Source: Hyphomicrobiales bacterium
GTDB taxonomy: Bacteria; Pseudomonadota; Alphaproteobacteria; Rhizobiales; Rhizobiaceae
Assembly: GCA_900470155.1 (NCBI GenBank)
Contig: UBZT01000007.1
Location: 290,962-354,961 of the forward strand
Reading direction: 5' to 3'
DNA: 64,000 nucleotides
Shown here in pieces: positions 46,691 through 56,500 of this stretch. How positions within the stretch are numbered: the first letter of the stretch is position 1; each line of letters starts with the position of its first letter. The notes below the pieces were generated by a model. The model had not been told where the DNA came from. It searched no databases and saw nothing but the letters and a program-made list of their open reading frames with translations. The position numbers and the translations under genes were made by a program.

Positions 46691-47364
46691 TTAAGCTGTG
46701 CTCCTCGGCGCCCTCGGTCGGTGGTCCATCCGCGCGCTGAACTGGGAAGCGGCTGGAACCAAGCGGACTGTGCGCCGGATATGAATGTGGACGCACGGAG
46801 GACCGGGTTTGCAACATCCGAACGGGCTTCGGGTGATCTGTCGATCCCGGTCCGTTCGTGGTTATGTCAACCTGCTGCAAAGACATCAAAAACCGTACGT
46901 CAACGACAATGATATGGACCCCTCGGGATCCGATGGATGCTCATTCAAGAGCTTTTGGTGGGGGAGCCACCGATGTTTGCCGGCCGTGCCGGCGGTGTTA
47001 AACCAGTTTCAGAAAAAAATGCGGAGACGGCAGATGAACGTCCGGCTAAACAGGCGCCAATTCCATTGTCAGAGGTTGGCAGCCGTGGCGGAATTTCTAT
47101 CCCGTTTGCACTTTTTCCCTCACGTGACTTGTATGTTTTCTGTGTCACAATAGCAAGAGCAAACGAATTTATGCCATAATGGCAGTCAATTAGATGGTTT
47201 CGCTCGTGTGCTGCGATTCCCGGTCCAAACTGGCTGTATATTCGTATTTTCTGTCGTGAATTCATCGCGAATGACGGGCTGCCGGCGGGCTTTGGTGCAA
47301 AATTGAGCTGCGCCTGATCTGTGACGGGTATCACGCGTGGCGGCAACCAATCTGGGGAACAGGC
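46691..47364. promoter_or_regulatory. rne/amidase intergenic region with structured rne leader
   Basis: 674 bases without a supported gene. On the rne side the mRNA leader can form GGACCGGG (46800-46807) with CCCGGTCC (46846-46853), or CCGAACGG (46818-46825) with CCGTTCG (46852-46858); the two partly exclude each other. A GAGGAG Shine-Dalgarno sits before the rne ATG. RNase E commonly controls its own leader, so this may be an autoregulatory structure. No ORF here has an RBS. Promoters were not identified with confidence. Confidence 0.45.
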
Positions 47365-48633
47365 TTGATTTCAGCAATTGTGCAATCGGCGGTGGGTAAG
47401 GTCAGGCGTTCCAGCCGAATCGCGAGCGTTATATTGATGTGTGGTGCCGCGCTCGGAGCAGGGGCTTCTGGCGCTTGCGCGGTGTCTGCCCAGCCACCTT
47501 CCGAACTCATGGTGGCCTATGCCGCCCGCGTCGCCGGCGATGACGCGCGCACCCGCGTCGTGCTTGATTTCGACACGCGTCCCACCTTCCAGGCCCGCTA
47601 TATTTCCAATCCCGATCGCATCGTGGTTGATCTGCCGGCGACTGCCTTTGCGTTTGCGGAGAGCGACCTGAAGGCGACCGGCCTGTTCAGTGACATTCGC
47701 TATGGCTCCATGGATGCAAATTCCGCCCGCATCGTCCTCACTGCCCAGCGTCCGGCCAAGCTCGTCTCTGCCCAGGTACTTGCCAATGACGATGGCAAGG
47801 GGTTCCGGTTTGTACTGGACGCCGAACTGATCCCGCAGCAGGATTTCGATCAGTTGGTCAAGGAGCAGGCCTGGGGTTCGGAACCTCAGCCGATGACGAT
47901 CGCGGCGGACAGTGCTGCAGCCGTCGGCTCCGTACCGGATGAATATGTCATTGCAATCGATGCCGGCCACGGTGGGATCGACGCCGGCGCGGCCGGCGCA
48001 ACCACAAAGACGTCCGAAAAGGACATCACGCTCGCCTTCGCCCGAATCCTGCTGGAGAAACTGAAAAAGGAACCGGGCATTCACGCCGTGATGACGCGCG
48101 AGAATGACGAGTTTCTGTCGCTCTCGCAACGCGTCGTGCTGGCGCGGCAAAAGGGTGCCGAGCTGCTGATCTCGTTGCATGCCGACACCTTGCGCCAGGG
48201 CGACATTCGCGGGGCGACCGTCTACACCATATCCGACAAGGCCTCCGACCATATGGCGGCGCAACTGGCCGAGCGTGAGAACTTTTCCGATGCCATCGGT
48301 GGTGTCGCCCTGTCCGACGAACCGTCGGAAGTCAGCGATATTCTGCTCGACCTGACGCGGCGCGAGACGCAGGCATTTTCGATCTCCATGGCGCAAGCGG
48401 TCGTCAGTTCCTTTGAGGGTCAGATCGGGCTGATCAACAATCCGCATCGTTATGCAGGTTTCAGAGTGCTGCAGGCCCATGATGTACCGTCGATCCTGCT
48501 GGAACTCGGCTTTCTGTCCAACAAGGAGGACGAGAAACTGTTGCTCGATCCGGTCTGGCGCGACAAGGTTGCCGGCTTGATGGTTGATGCGATCCGGCGC
48601 TATCGGGCACCGGTTCTGGCCAATGGCGGGTGA
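47365..48633 (+). CDS. N-acetylmuramoyl-L-alanine amidase with AMIN domain
   Basis: AmiC-type periplasmic amidase that cuts stem peptides from septal peptidoglycan. 422 residues: signal sequence ending about AVSAQ, an AMIN domain (RTRVVLDFDTRPTF) that binds peptidoglycan, and amidase_3 with zinc ligands in IDAGHGGIDAGA, LLISLHADT and the catalytic LLELGFLSNKEDE. The likely start is a TTG at 47365 after GGGGA; a GTG five codons on is an alternative. Upstream of mrcA, an arrangement common in Rhizobiaceae. Confidence 0.94.
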   Translation: MISAIVQSAVGKVRRSSRIASVILMCGAALGAGASGACAVSAQPPSELMVAYAARVAGDDARTRVVLDFDTRPTFQARYISNPDRIVVDLPATAFAFAESDLKATGLFSDIRYGSMDANSARIVLTAQRPAKLVSAQVLANDDGKGFRFVLDAELIPQQDFDQLVKEQAWGSEPQPMTIAADSAAAVGSVPDEYVIAIDAGHGGIDAGAAGATTKTSEKDITLAFARILLEKLKKEPGIHAVMTRENDEFLSLSQRVVLARQKGAELLISLHADTLRQGDIRGATVYTISDKASDHMAAQLAERENFSDAIGGVALSDEPSEVSDILLDLTRRETQAFSISMAQAVVSSFEGQIGLINNPHRYAGFRVLQAHDVPSILLELGFLSNKEDEKLLLDPVWRDKVAGLMVDAIRRYRAPVLANGG

Positions 48634-48870
48634 GGATCTGGCTGTGGACGTCGGTGCGGACCATGACGAAGTCTCGCCAACGGCCCTATTTTCCTCACAT
48701 TCCCGCAGTTACTCGAAATCGAAGGCGCATCTGGTCCGATCGGCGAATCGCCCAGTCCGCGCAGGAGCCTCGCATGTCTTGCCAAGCATCGCTCGACGTG
48801 CAAAACGCCACGGGGTGTGCGAAGCTTTTCGCGGCGCGCCGAACCCGAAGCAAGAGCCGGTAGCGAAAAC

Positions 48871-51324
48871 ATGATCAGACTGATTGGATATCTCTTCGGA
48901 TTGGCATCCGTGCTGGCCCTTATTGTGGCCGGCGGCGTTGCCATCTATCTGAATGGGATGACCAAGGACCTTCCCAATTACGAGGTTCTGGCGAGCTACG
49001 CACCGCCGGTCACGACACGCATCCATGCCGGCAACGGCGCACTGATGGCGGAATACGCGCGCGAACGCCGCCTCTTCCTGCCGATCCAGGCGATCCCCGA
49101 CCGCGTCAAGGCGGCCTTCCTGTCGGCCGAAGACAAGAATTTCTACAACCATCCCGGCGTCGATATCTATGGTCTGGGACGCGCCATCCTCGTCAACCTG
49201 CAGAATTTCGGGTCCGGCCGCCGTCCCGTCGGCGCGTCGACCATCACCCAGCAGGTCGCCAAGAACTTCCTGCTTTCGTCCGACCAGACCATGGACCGCA
49301 AGATCAAGGAAGCGATCCTCTCCTTCCGCATCGAGCAGGCCTATTCGAAGGACAAGATCCTCGAACTCTATCTCAACGAGATTTTCTTCGGATTGAATGC
49401 CTATGGCATCGCCGGCGCTGCGCTCACCTATTTCGACAAGTCGGTCACCGAACTGACGATCGCCGAAACCGCCTATCTGGCAGCCCTGCCCAAGGGACCG
49501 AACAACTATCATCCGTTCCGCCGGGAAGCGGCCGCCATCGAGCGCCGCAACTGGGTTGTCGACCGCATGGTCGAAAACGGCTTTGTCACCCGTGAAGAAG
49601 GCGACGACGCTAAGAAGCAGCCGCTTGGCGTCAATCTGCGCCGCTCCGGTTCGTCTCTGTTTGCATCTGATTATTTCTCCGAGGAAGTGCGTCGCCAGAT
49701 CATCGAACGGTTCGGTGACAAGTCGCTCTATGAAGGCGGCCTGTCGATCCGCACCTCGCTCGATCCGGAAATGCAGATCCAGGCGCGCAGGGCCTTGCAG
49801 TCGGCGCTCCTGACCTATGACCAGCGTCGCGGTTTCCGTGGGCCGATCAAGCAGATCCCGGTCGACACCGACTGGGGCGTGCCTTTGGCGGAAGTTCCAG
49901 GTCTCGCCGACGTTCCGGAATGGAAGATCGCGATCGTGCTCGATTCCTCGACCGACGGGGTCGACATCGGCCTCCAGCCGGCCAAGGAGGGCGGCGGCAA
50001 GGTTGTCGCAGAGCGTGTCCGTGGTCGGATCGAGCCGGAAGACATGGAATGGGCCTATCGTTCGGCCTCGGCGGATCGCAAGTCGGCAAAGTCGCCCCAG
50101 GGCGTGCTTTCGGTCGGTGACGTCGTTTATGTCGAGCCGGTCGCCGGAGAGAGCAATCGCTACCGCCTGCGCCAGCCGCCGAAGGTCCAGGGTGGCCTCG
50201 TCGCCATGGATCCGCATACGGGCCGTGTTCTGGCTCTGGTCGGCGGCTTTTCCTATGCCCAGTCCGAGTTCAACCGCGCCACCCAGGCGATGCGCCAGCC
50301 CGGTTCGTCCTTCAAGCCCTTCGTCTATGCGGCAGCCCTTGATACCGGCTACACGCCAGCCTCGGTTATTCTCGACGCGCCGATCGAATTTGTCTCGGGC
50401 GGCCAGGTCTGGCGTCCGCAGAATTACGGCGGCGGTTCGGCCGGTCCGCAGACGCTGCGCATGGGCATCGAAAAGTCGCGTAACCTGATGACGGTCCGCC
50501 TTGCCAATGACATGGGCATGAACCTTGTGGCCGAATATGCCGAGCGCTTCGGCGTCTATGACAAGATGAACCCGGTTCTGGCCATGTCGCTGGGCTCCGG
50601 CGAAACGACTGTCCTGCGCATGGTGTCGGCCTATGCCGTGTTCGCCAATGGCGGCAAGCAGATCAAGCCGACGCTGATCGACCGTATCCAGGACCGCCAC
50701 GGCAAGACGATCTTCCGCCATGAGGATCGGATCTGCGAAGGTTGCAACGCAGACAGCTTTGCCGGCCAGCAGGAGCCGAACATCGTCGACAACCGCGAGC
50801 AGGTTCTCGATCCGATGACCGCCTACCAGATTACCTCGATGCTGGAAGGCGTCGTCAGCCGCGGGACCGCAGCCGGCAAGATCAAGCTCGACCGTCCGGT
50901 CGCTGGCAAGACCGGGACATCGAACGATGAAAAGGACGCCTGGTTCGTTGGCTACACGCCGGACCTCGTGGCCGGTGTGTTCATCGGCTTCGACACGCCG
51001 GCCCCGCTTGGCCGCGGTTCGACCGGCGGATCGCTGGCGGCCCCGATCTTCAACGATTTCATGCAGGCCGCCGTAGCAGGCAAGCCGGCGGGCAAGTTCC
51101 TCGTGCCGGATGGCATGAGCGTCGTTGCCGTCAATCGCACCACCGGCATGTTTGCCCTGGAAGGCGAGCCGGACACGATCATGGAAGCCTTCAAGCCTGG
51201 CACCGGTCCGGCGGACACGCTCTCGGTCATCGGCATGGATGGCTATGTGCCTCCGGAAGAAATTCTCAAGGCTTCGCCGCAGGCAAACCAGGCCGTAACC
51301 TCGGGTTCCGGCGGCCTGTTCTGA
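48871..51324 (+). CDS. mrcA: Penicillin-binding protein 1A
   Basis: Bifunctional class A PBP, the main side-wall/polar glycosyltransferase-transpeptidase. 817 residues: N-terminal membrane anchor, GT51 glycosyltransferase with SAEDKNFYNHPGVD and GASTITQQVAKNF, an OB-like insertion, and transpeptidase with S479-x-x-K in PGSSFKPF, SRN, and K680-TGT in GKTGTSNDEKDAWF. The ATG at 48871 starts the membrane helix. In Agrobacterium PBP1a is essential for polar growth, so the same role is likely. Confidence 0.97.
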   Translation: MIRLIGYLFGLASVLALIVAGGVAIYLNGMTKDLPNYEVLASYAPPVTTRIHAGNGALMAEYARERRLFLPIQAIPDRVKAAFLSAEDKNFYNHPGVDIYGLGRAILVNLQNFGSGRRPVGASTITQQVAKNFLLSSDQTMDRKIKEAILSFRIEQAYSKDKILELYLNEIFFGLNAYGIAGAALTYFDKSVTELTIAETAYLAALPKGPNNYHPFRREAAAIERRNWVVDRMVENGFVTREEGDDAKKQPLGVNLRRSGSSLFASDYFSEEVRRQIIERFGDKSLYEGGLSIRTSLDPEMQIQARRALQSALLTYDQRRGFRGPIKQIPVDTDWGVPLAEVPGLADVPEWKIAIVLDSSTDGVDIGLQPAKEGGGKVVAERVRGRIEPEDMEWAYRSASADRKSAKSPQGVLSVGDVVYVEPVAGESNRYRLRQPPKVQGGLVAMDPHTGRVLALVGGFSYAQSEFNRATQAMRQPGSSFKPFVYAAALDTGYTPASVILDAPIEFVSGGQVWRPQNYGGGSAGPQTLRMGIEKSRNLMTVRLANDMGMNLVAEYAERFGVYDKMNPVLAMSLGSGETTVLRMVSAYAVFANGGKQIKPTLIDRIQDRHGKTIFRHEDRICEGCNADSFAGQQEPNIVDNREQVLDPMTAYQITSMLEGVVSRGTAAGKIKLDRPVAGKTGTSNDEKDAWFVGYTPDLVAGVFIGFDTPAPLGRGSTGGSLAAPIFNDFMQAAVAGKPAGKFLVPDGMSVVAVNRTTGMFALEGEPDTIMEAFKPGTGPADTLSVIGMDGYVPPEEILKASPQANQAVTSGSGGLF

Positions 51325-51448
51325 CCCATCATCCCTGGATGCTTGCGCCCGGCCCTTTACAGAAAGGCCGGTCGCAACTATTCGAGGGCCACGTTTTTTA
51401 AACCGTTCCCCATCGGACCAGTTTCTGTCGAGGTTGAGAACCAGATCT

Positions 51449-52577
51449 ATGCGCAATGAAATCGAGAATGTAGTCGACGAAATCAAGCAGGCCATAAGCC
51501 TGCTGAGGAGGCATCTTTGACTGGGATCAGGCGGTAAGACGACTGGACTGGTTGAACAACAGGGCCGAAGACCCGAACCTCTGGAATGATGCCCAGGAAG
51601 CTCAGAAGCTGATGCGCGAGCGCCAGCAGCTGGATGACAGCATTTCCGGCGTCAAGCGTCTCGAACAGCAGATGTTGGACAACATCGAGCTGATCGAGAT
51701 GGGCGAGGAAGAGGGCGACGACAGCATCATCAAGGATGCCGAGGATCAGCTTAAGGCCCTGAAGACCGAAGCGGCCCGCCGTCAGGTCGAAGCCATGCTG
51801 TCGGGCGAAGCCGACGGCAATGACACCTATATCGAAGTGCATTCCGGCGCTGGCGGTACCGAGTCGCAGGACTGGGCCAACATGCTGCTGCGCATGTATA
51901 TCCGCTGGGCCGAAAAGCAGGGCTTCAAGGTCGAAGTGCTTGAAGTGCATGACGGCGAAGAAGCCGGCATTAAGTCGGCGACCGTGCATATCAAGGGCCA
52001 CAATGCCTATGGCTGGATGAAGACCGAATCCGGCGTGCACCGCCTGGTGCGCATCTCGCCCTACGATTCGAATGCCCGCCGCCACACCTCGTTCTCGAGC
52101 GTCTGGGTCTATCCGGTCGTCGACGATTCGATCCAGATCGACATCAACGAAAGCGATTGCCGCATCGATACCTACCGGTCGTCGGGCGCCGGCGGCCAGC
52201 ACGTCAACACCACCGACTCGGCCGTGCGCATCACGCATATTCCGACCGGCATCGTCGTGCAGTGCCAGCAGGAGCGTTCGCAGCACAAGAACAAGGCCAA
52301 GGCCTGGGACATGTTGCGGGCTCGCATGTACGAAGCCGAACTGAAGAAGCGTGAAGACGCAGCCAATGCCGAAGCAGCCTCCAAGACGGATATCGGCTGG
52401 GGCCACCAGATCCGCTCCTACGTCTTGCAGCCCTACCAGTTGGTCAAGGACCTGCGCACCGGTGTCGAAAGCACCGATCCGGACAATGTCCTGAACGGCG
52501 ATCTGAATCCCTTCATGGAAGCAGCCCTTGCCCACCGCATCAGCGGCAAGGCGGATGCGGTCTCCGATATCGACTGA
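51449..52577 (+). CDS. prfB: Peptide chain release factor 2, programmed +1 frameshift
   Basis: Release factor for UAA and UGA. Translation starts at ATG 51449 ([20 protein letters not shown]) and meets an in-frame TGA at codon 24 (51518-51520). A +1 shift at CTT-T then continues as [14 protein letters not shown] from 51519, giving about 375 residues. The catalytic GGQ is in [15 protein letters not shown]. The codon-recognition tripeptide reads SPY ([15 protein letters not shown]) where E. coli has SPF. An intact gene without the shift would encode only a truncated, start-less product, so the frameshift must be used. Follows mrcA. Confidence 0.96.
51506..51521 (+). promoter_or_regulatory. prfB +1 frameshift site
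   Basis: AGGAGG (51506-51511), three bases, then CTTTGAC. This is the canonical layout of internal Shine-Dalgarno, slippery CTT and in-frame UGA. Low RF2 leaves the UGA unread and raises shifting, so the protein controls its own level. Confidence 0.95.
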
Positions 52578-52611
52578 TCTGTTCTCCCGGGCAGAACTGG
52601 ATCAAACAGAA

Positions 52612-52648
52612 AACGGCGGCGGGACCTCAATCCCGCCGCCGTTCTTTT
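52612..52648. terminator. Bidirectional terminator between prfB and the Bcr/CflA MFS gene
   Basis: Perfect 13-bp stem AACGGCGGCGGGA (52612-52624) with TCCCGCCGCCGTT (52631-52643), six-base loop, followed by CTTTTT on the plus strand. Confidence 0.95.
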
Positions 52649-52658
52649 TACTGAATCA

Positions 52659-53879
52659 TTAAGGCGTTTCGCTAATTGCATTACCATCTGCCGTCGCCGG
52701 CTTTTGTCGCAGCGTGACAGTCGCGAGGATCAGCACCGCCGTGGCGCAGGCGGCCACCGTGGCAACCATCGGCAGGGCGGTTCCGTCGGCAAAGATGCTG
52801 GCAATCCCGATCACGCTCGACGCCGTGACGAATTGCAGCGTGCCCATCAGGGCAGAGGCAGTGCCCGCAATCTTGCCGTGGCCGTCGAGCGCCAGCACCG
52901 CCGAGGTCGGAATGACCATGCCGAGGAAACCATAGGCGACAAACAGCAGGGCACACATCAGCGGCAGGCTGCCAAGGCCGAGTTCAAACAAGGCAAACAG
53001 GGCAAGCGAGGCCAGCGCGAAGCCCGTCACCGCTGTGCGGATCAGCCGCTTCAGGCCAAATCGCCGCGACAGCCGGCCGTTCATCTGCGAAGCACCGATG
53101 AAGGAGACGGCGTTCAGCGAGAAGACAACGCTGTAGAGCCGCGGCGACAGGCCGTAGTGGTCGATCAGCACGAAGGACGAATTCGCGACATAGATCATGT
53201 AGCTCGACATGCCGAAGGAGGCGATGAAAACCAGCCCAAGATAATGCGGATCACGCAGCAGCGTGCCATAGCTGGCAATTGCGCTTCTGAAGTTGCTCTG
53301 GCTGCGCGCCTCTGCCGTGCGCGTTTCCGGCAAAAGCGCCGCCACCAGGATGATGCCGAGGCCGGCCGCCAAGACCATCACCCAGAAGATCGCCCGCCAG
53401 CTGCCGACGGTGGTCACCAGGCTTCCGGCAAGCGGGGCGAGGATCGGCGAGACGCTGAACACCAGCATCAGGCGCGACATCAGGTGCGCGGCGGCAACCC
53501 CGGTCAGAAGATCGCGCACGATCGCCCGACACAGGACGGCGCCGGCACAGGCGCCGACACCCTGCAGCGCACGAAACGCAATCAGCCATTCGATGCTGGG
53601 TGCCAGCGCGCAGCCGACGCCGCCAAGGGCAAACAGCACAAGGCCGAAATAAAGCGGCTTCTTACGGCCGATCATGTCGGAGACCGGCCCATAGACGAGC
53701 TGGGAAAGACCCATGGCGACGAAGAAGGAAATCAGGCTTGCCTGCACGGCGCCGTCGTCGGCATTCAGCGCTATGCCGATTTCCGGCAGCGAGGGAAGGT
53801 ACATATCGATGGCAAACAGGCCGACCGCGGTCAGAAGGCCGAGCACGATCGGAAGGGATGCAGTGGTTTTCTCAGACAT
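52659..53879 (-). CDS. Bcr/CflA-type MFS multidrug exporter
   Basis: Drug-proton antiporter of the Bcr/CflA subfamily, 406 residues and 12 helices. Family features are the start IVLGLLTAVGLFAIDMYLPS, the motif GPVSDMIGRKKPLYFG between helices 2 and 3, and RALQGVGACAGAVLCRAIVRDL. The start is the ATG at 53879; the codon one position earlier is TTG. Divergent from a TetR gene with a palindrome between them, so it is probably repressed by that regulator. Substrates unknown. Confidence 0.93.
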   Translation of the reverse strand: MSEKTTASLPIVLGLLTAVGLFAIDMYLPSLPEIGIALNADDGAVQASLISFFVAMGLSQLVYGPVSDMIGRKKPLYFGLVLFALGGVGCALAPSIEWLIAFRALQGVGACAGAVLCRAIVRDLLTGVAAAHLMSRLMLVFSVSPILAPLAGSLVTTVGSWRAIFWVMVLAAGLGIILVAALLPETRTAEARSQSNFRSAIASYGTLLRDPHYLGLVFIASFGMSSYMIYVANSSFVLIDHYGLSPRLYSVVFSLNAVSFIGASQMNGRLSRRFGLKRLIRTAVTGFALASLALFALFELGLGSLPLMCALLFVAYGFLGMVIPTSAVLALDGHGKIAGTASALMGTLQFVTASSVIGIASIFADGTALPMVATVAACATAVLILATVTLRQKPATADGNAISETP

Positions 53880-54001
53880 CAAAAGATAGCCTTTGCGTCA
53901 CCCGGGGAGGGAGCGGCGGGGGAGGAAAATACGAAAAGGGGTATGGCGTTGAACAGGAAGGGGTGTCGGCCGCAAACGTATCGGGACACCATGTAAAAAA
54001 T

Positions 54002-54021
54002 ATTGGACACAATTGTCCAAT
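54002..54021. promoter_or_regulatory. Palindromic operator of the TetR/MFS pair
   Basis: ATTGGACA-CAAT-TGTCCAAT: a perfect eight-base inverted repeat lying 26 bases before the TetR ATG and 122 bases before the MFS ATG. Position and symmetry fit a TetR-family operator controlling both divergent promoters. Confidence 0.7.
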
Positions 54022-54046
54022 CTGTCAAGCGGCTCTATGGTGCGCC

Positions 54047-54697
54047 ATGGACACAAGAACGCATGCCCCGAATCTCCCCGCAACCGAAACCGGTCCGCGC
54101 ACCAAGCGCGATGCCATCATCGATGCCGCCGCGGCGATTTTTTCCGAAAGTGGCTATCAGGGTGCCAGCATCGATGCGATCGCGGTGCGTGCCGACGTGT
54201 CCCGCCAGACGGTTTACAATCAGATCGGCGACAAGGAGAAAGTCTTCAAGGCGGTCGTCGCCGAAGTGACGCAGCGCTCCAGCGCCGGCTTTTTCTCGGT
54301 GCTGGAAACCTTTCCGGACCAGCCGACCGATCTGGAAAATGACTTGGTCGCCTTTGCTGGGCGCCTGCTGCGGGTTGCCGTCTGCGAGCCGAATGGCCGC
54401 TGGCTTTTGCGCCTGCTCTCGCTCGAAGGTGTTCGCCACCCCGAACTGTTCGCCTCATGGCGCGAATATGGGCCGGGCCGCAAACATCCGGCCATGGCGG
54501 CGCGTTTTGCCCAGCTTGCCCATGCCGGTTTTCTCGATATCGACGATCCGTCGCTCGCCGCCCGCCAGTTCATGGCGCTGATCATGTCGGATGTACGTGC
54601 CGATCTGCAATTGGGCATTCCGATCCCGGAGGCAGAGTTGGGCGGCCTGGCCCGCAACGCGGTCAGGACATTCCTGCGCGCCTTTGCCCGGCGCTGA
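54047..54697 (+). CDS. TetR family regulator of the adjacent exporter
   Basis: 216-residue repressor. The N-terminal helix-turn-helix is AIIDAAAAIFSESGYQGASI followed by VRADVSRQTVYNQIGDKEKV, the usual TetR pattern. The C-terminal domain resembles the AefR-like group (LLRLLSLEGVRHPELFASW). It sits divergently to the Bcr/CflA exporter and next to a perfect palindrome, so it most likely represses exporter and itself and is released by the exported compound. The ATG at 54047 is chosen; the open frame extends upstream into the MFS gene without a start signal. Confidence 0.9.
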   Translation: MDTRTHAPNLPATETGPRTKRDAIIDAAAAIFSESGYQGASIDAIAVRADVSRQTVYNQIGDKEKVFKAVVAEVTQRSSAGFFSVLETFPDQPTDLENDLVAFAGRLLRVAVCEPNGRWLLRLLSLEGVRHPELFASWREYGPGRKHPAMAARFAQLAHAGFLDIDDPSLAARQFMALIMSDVRADLQLGIPIPEAELGGLARNAVRTFLRAFARR

Positions 54698-54748
54698 TAG
54701 TCCGCGCTGGTTGCGGGATCCAGTCTTCTGGCCGGGATTGTGTTTCGA

Positions 54749-55276
54749 TCAGTTGCTGGCGCGTTCGACGCGGATATCGCCGAGATCGTCGATCAGCACG
54801 GTCCATTCCTCGGCCCGGTCGGCCTGGGGGCTGGTCTTCAGGTAGACGGTTGCCATGAAGCCCGGCTCTTCGCCGACGCCGGTCATGCTTTCCGGCATGA
54901 TGCCGGTCACATAGGGACGTATCGCGCTGAATTCTTCCAGTTCGACACTTTGCACCAGCCGCGGGCCGGTTGCTTCCGCCGCAACCATCTGCAGGTAGAT
55001 CTTTGTCGTCCTGTCCTGCTGGCGTATGGCCGCAAGCTTGTAGTAGCCGCGCGCGCCGGTCGCGTCTGCAGAAGTGCCGGTTTCAGCTTCGGTATTCTCG
55101 TCCGGCATGCCTTCAGGCCCGGTGATCCAGAACCCGCCGCTGACCACGAAGGTCGCGGTCACGGGCAACTGGCCGATCTCGTCGGCCAGCACCGGCGTGG
55201 CCGCCGATAGCGATAGCACTAGCAGCCATGTTCGGCCAAGCGCAGGCAAATTCAAACAACGACCATCCATTGGCAT
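54749..55276 (-). CDS. Exported protein of unknown function downstream of nadK
   Basis: About 175 residues with a signal peptide (hydrophobic run TWLLVLSLSAATPVLA) and a mature part of mixed strands without cysteines or lipobox (GGFWITGPEG, RGYYKLAAIR, TVLIDDLGDIRVERASN). No family recognised. The start may be GTG 55279, ATG 55276 or ATG 55270. It follows nadK by 14 bases, so it is probably co-transcribed. Confidence 0.65.
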   Translation of the reverse strand: MPMDGRCLNLPALGRTWLLVLSLSAATPVLADEIGQLPVTATFVVSGGFWITGPEGMPDENTEAETGTSADATGARGYYKLAAIRQQDRTTKIYLQMVAAEATGPRLVQSVELEEFSAIRPYVTGIMPESMTGVGEEPGFMATVYLKTSPQADRAEEWTVLIDDLGDIRVERASN

Positions 55277-55290
55277 CACCCATTACGCCG

Positions 55291-56064
55291 TCAATTGGCA
55301 AACTGCTCGGCCAGAATCCGGTCCGACCACGAGCGGTCCGGGTCAGACAGGATATGCGCCGTCGTATCCTCCGATTGTCCGATCTCGACCCTGAGCACCG
55401 ATTTGACCTCGGAATGATCGGCAACCGCATTCACCGGCCGCTTTTCCGGCTCCAGCACCTCCAGCACCACCTTCGCCCTGTTCGGCAGCAGCGCACCGCG
55501 CCAGCGCCGCGGACGGAAGGCGCTGACCGGCGTCAGCGCCAGAAGCGGCGCCTCCAGCGGCAATATAGGCCCATGCGCCGAAAGATTATAGGCAGTCGAC
55601 CCGACCGGCGTCGCCACCATCAGGCCGTCGCAGATCAATTCCTCGAGCCTAACCTGGCCGTCGATCACCACCCGCAGCTTGGCCGCCTGGTAGGATTGCC
55701 GAAACAGCGACACCTCGTTGATCGCCAGCGCATAGGAAATCGAACCGTCGGCATTGCTGGTCGTCATCTGCAGGGGGTGGAAATCATTCTCGACGGCCTG
55801 CGCAATGCGCTCGTCCAGCCGCTCGGTGGAAAAATCATTCATCAGGAAGCCGACGGAACCGCGGTTCATCCCATAGATCATCTTGCCGCTGTTCATCGTA
55901 TCATGCAGCGTCTGCAGCATGAACCCATCGCCGCCGAGCGCCACGATGACATCGGCCTCGGTGGGGGCGACATGGCCGTAAAGGCGAATCAGTTCGTCGC
56001 GCGAAGCCTGCGCGTCGTCCGTGTTGGAGGCGATAAACGACAGTGACCGGAACGATCGAGACAT
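55291..56064 (-). CDS. nadK: NAD kinase
   Basis: Phosphorylates NAD to NADP. 257 residues; the family motif is ALGGDGFMLQTLH, and the second conserved block is CDGLMVATPVGSTAYNLSAHGPI. The N terminus is short as in other alphaproteobacterial PpnK. The start is the ATG at 56064 (MSRSFRSLSFIAS); the frame opens 24 codons earlier. Divergent from the tRNA-Thr gene. Confidence 0.95.
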   Translation of the reverse strand: MSRSFRSLSFIASNTDDAQASRDELIRLYGHVAPTEADVIVALGGDGFMLQTLHDTMNSGKMIYGMNRGSVGFLMNDFSTERLDERIAQAVENDFHPLQMTTSNADGSISYALAINEVSLFRQSYQAAKLRVVIDGQVRLEELICDGLMVATPVGSTAYNLSAHGPILPLEAPLLALTPVSAFRPRRWRGALLPNRAKVVLEVLEPEKRPVNAVADHSEVKSVLRVEIGQSEDTTAHILSDPDRSWSDRILAEQFAN

Positions 56065-56258
56065 GGCGGACCCTTTTGAACAGGCGCCAGTGGTACATGA
56101 CAAAGCCTTGGAACCACAAGCCGTTTGCGCCGCCAAACAGTTCCCCCGACTGGCTTTTTGCCCCCGGGTGCCAATATCGCCCGCTAACCATTTCTTCTAA
56201 CCATCCTGCAATTTTTTGCTTTACGGCAAATCATTTTCGTCTTATTGACGGCGCCACT

Positions 56259-56334
<76 letters not shown>

Positions 56335-56500
56335 CTTTTTCTCTTCAGTTTGGCTGGTATTTTGGCATGCGTGCCTATGAAGCGCGGCCGGAATTCCATT
56401 GGCCGGCTCGGCGGCGCAGATCTGCCGACGGCACGCTGCCCGCGTCAACGTGATGTCCGGCTGAATACCTCCGGCTGACACCCGTCTCTTCCAGGCGGCT

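Noticed and set aside
43727..46912. 1061-codon plus-strand open frame opposite rne
   Set aside because: Antisense shadow caused by the Glu/Asp/Ala-rich rne sequence. Low-complexity product, no domain and no RBS.
46937..47179. 80-codon plus-strand open frame in the rne/amidase spacer
   Set aside because: No RBS and no hydrophobic or domain pattern; lies in a region likely to be promoter and leader.
48709..51495. 928-codon minus-strand open frame opposite mrcA
   Set aside because: Shadow of mrcA; the real PBP1a reading frame has all catalytic motifs.
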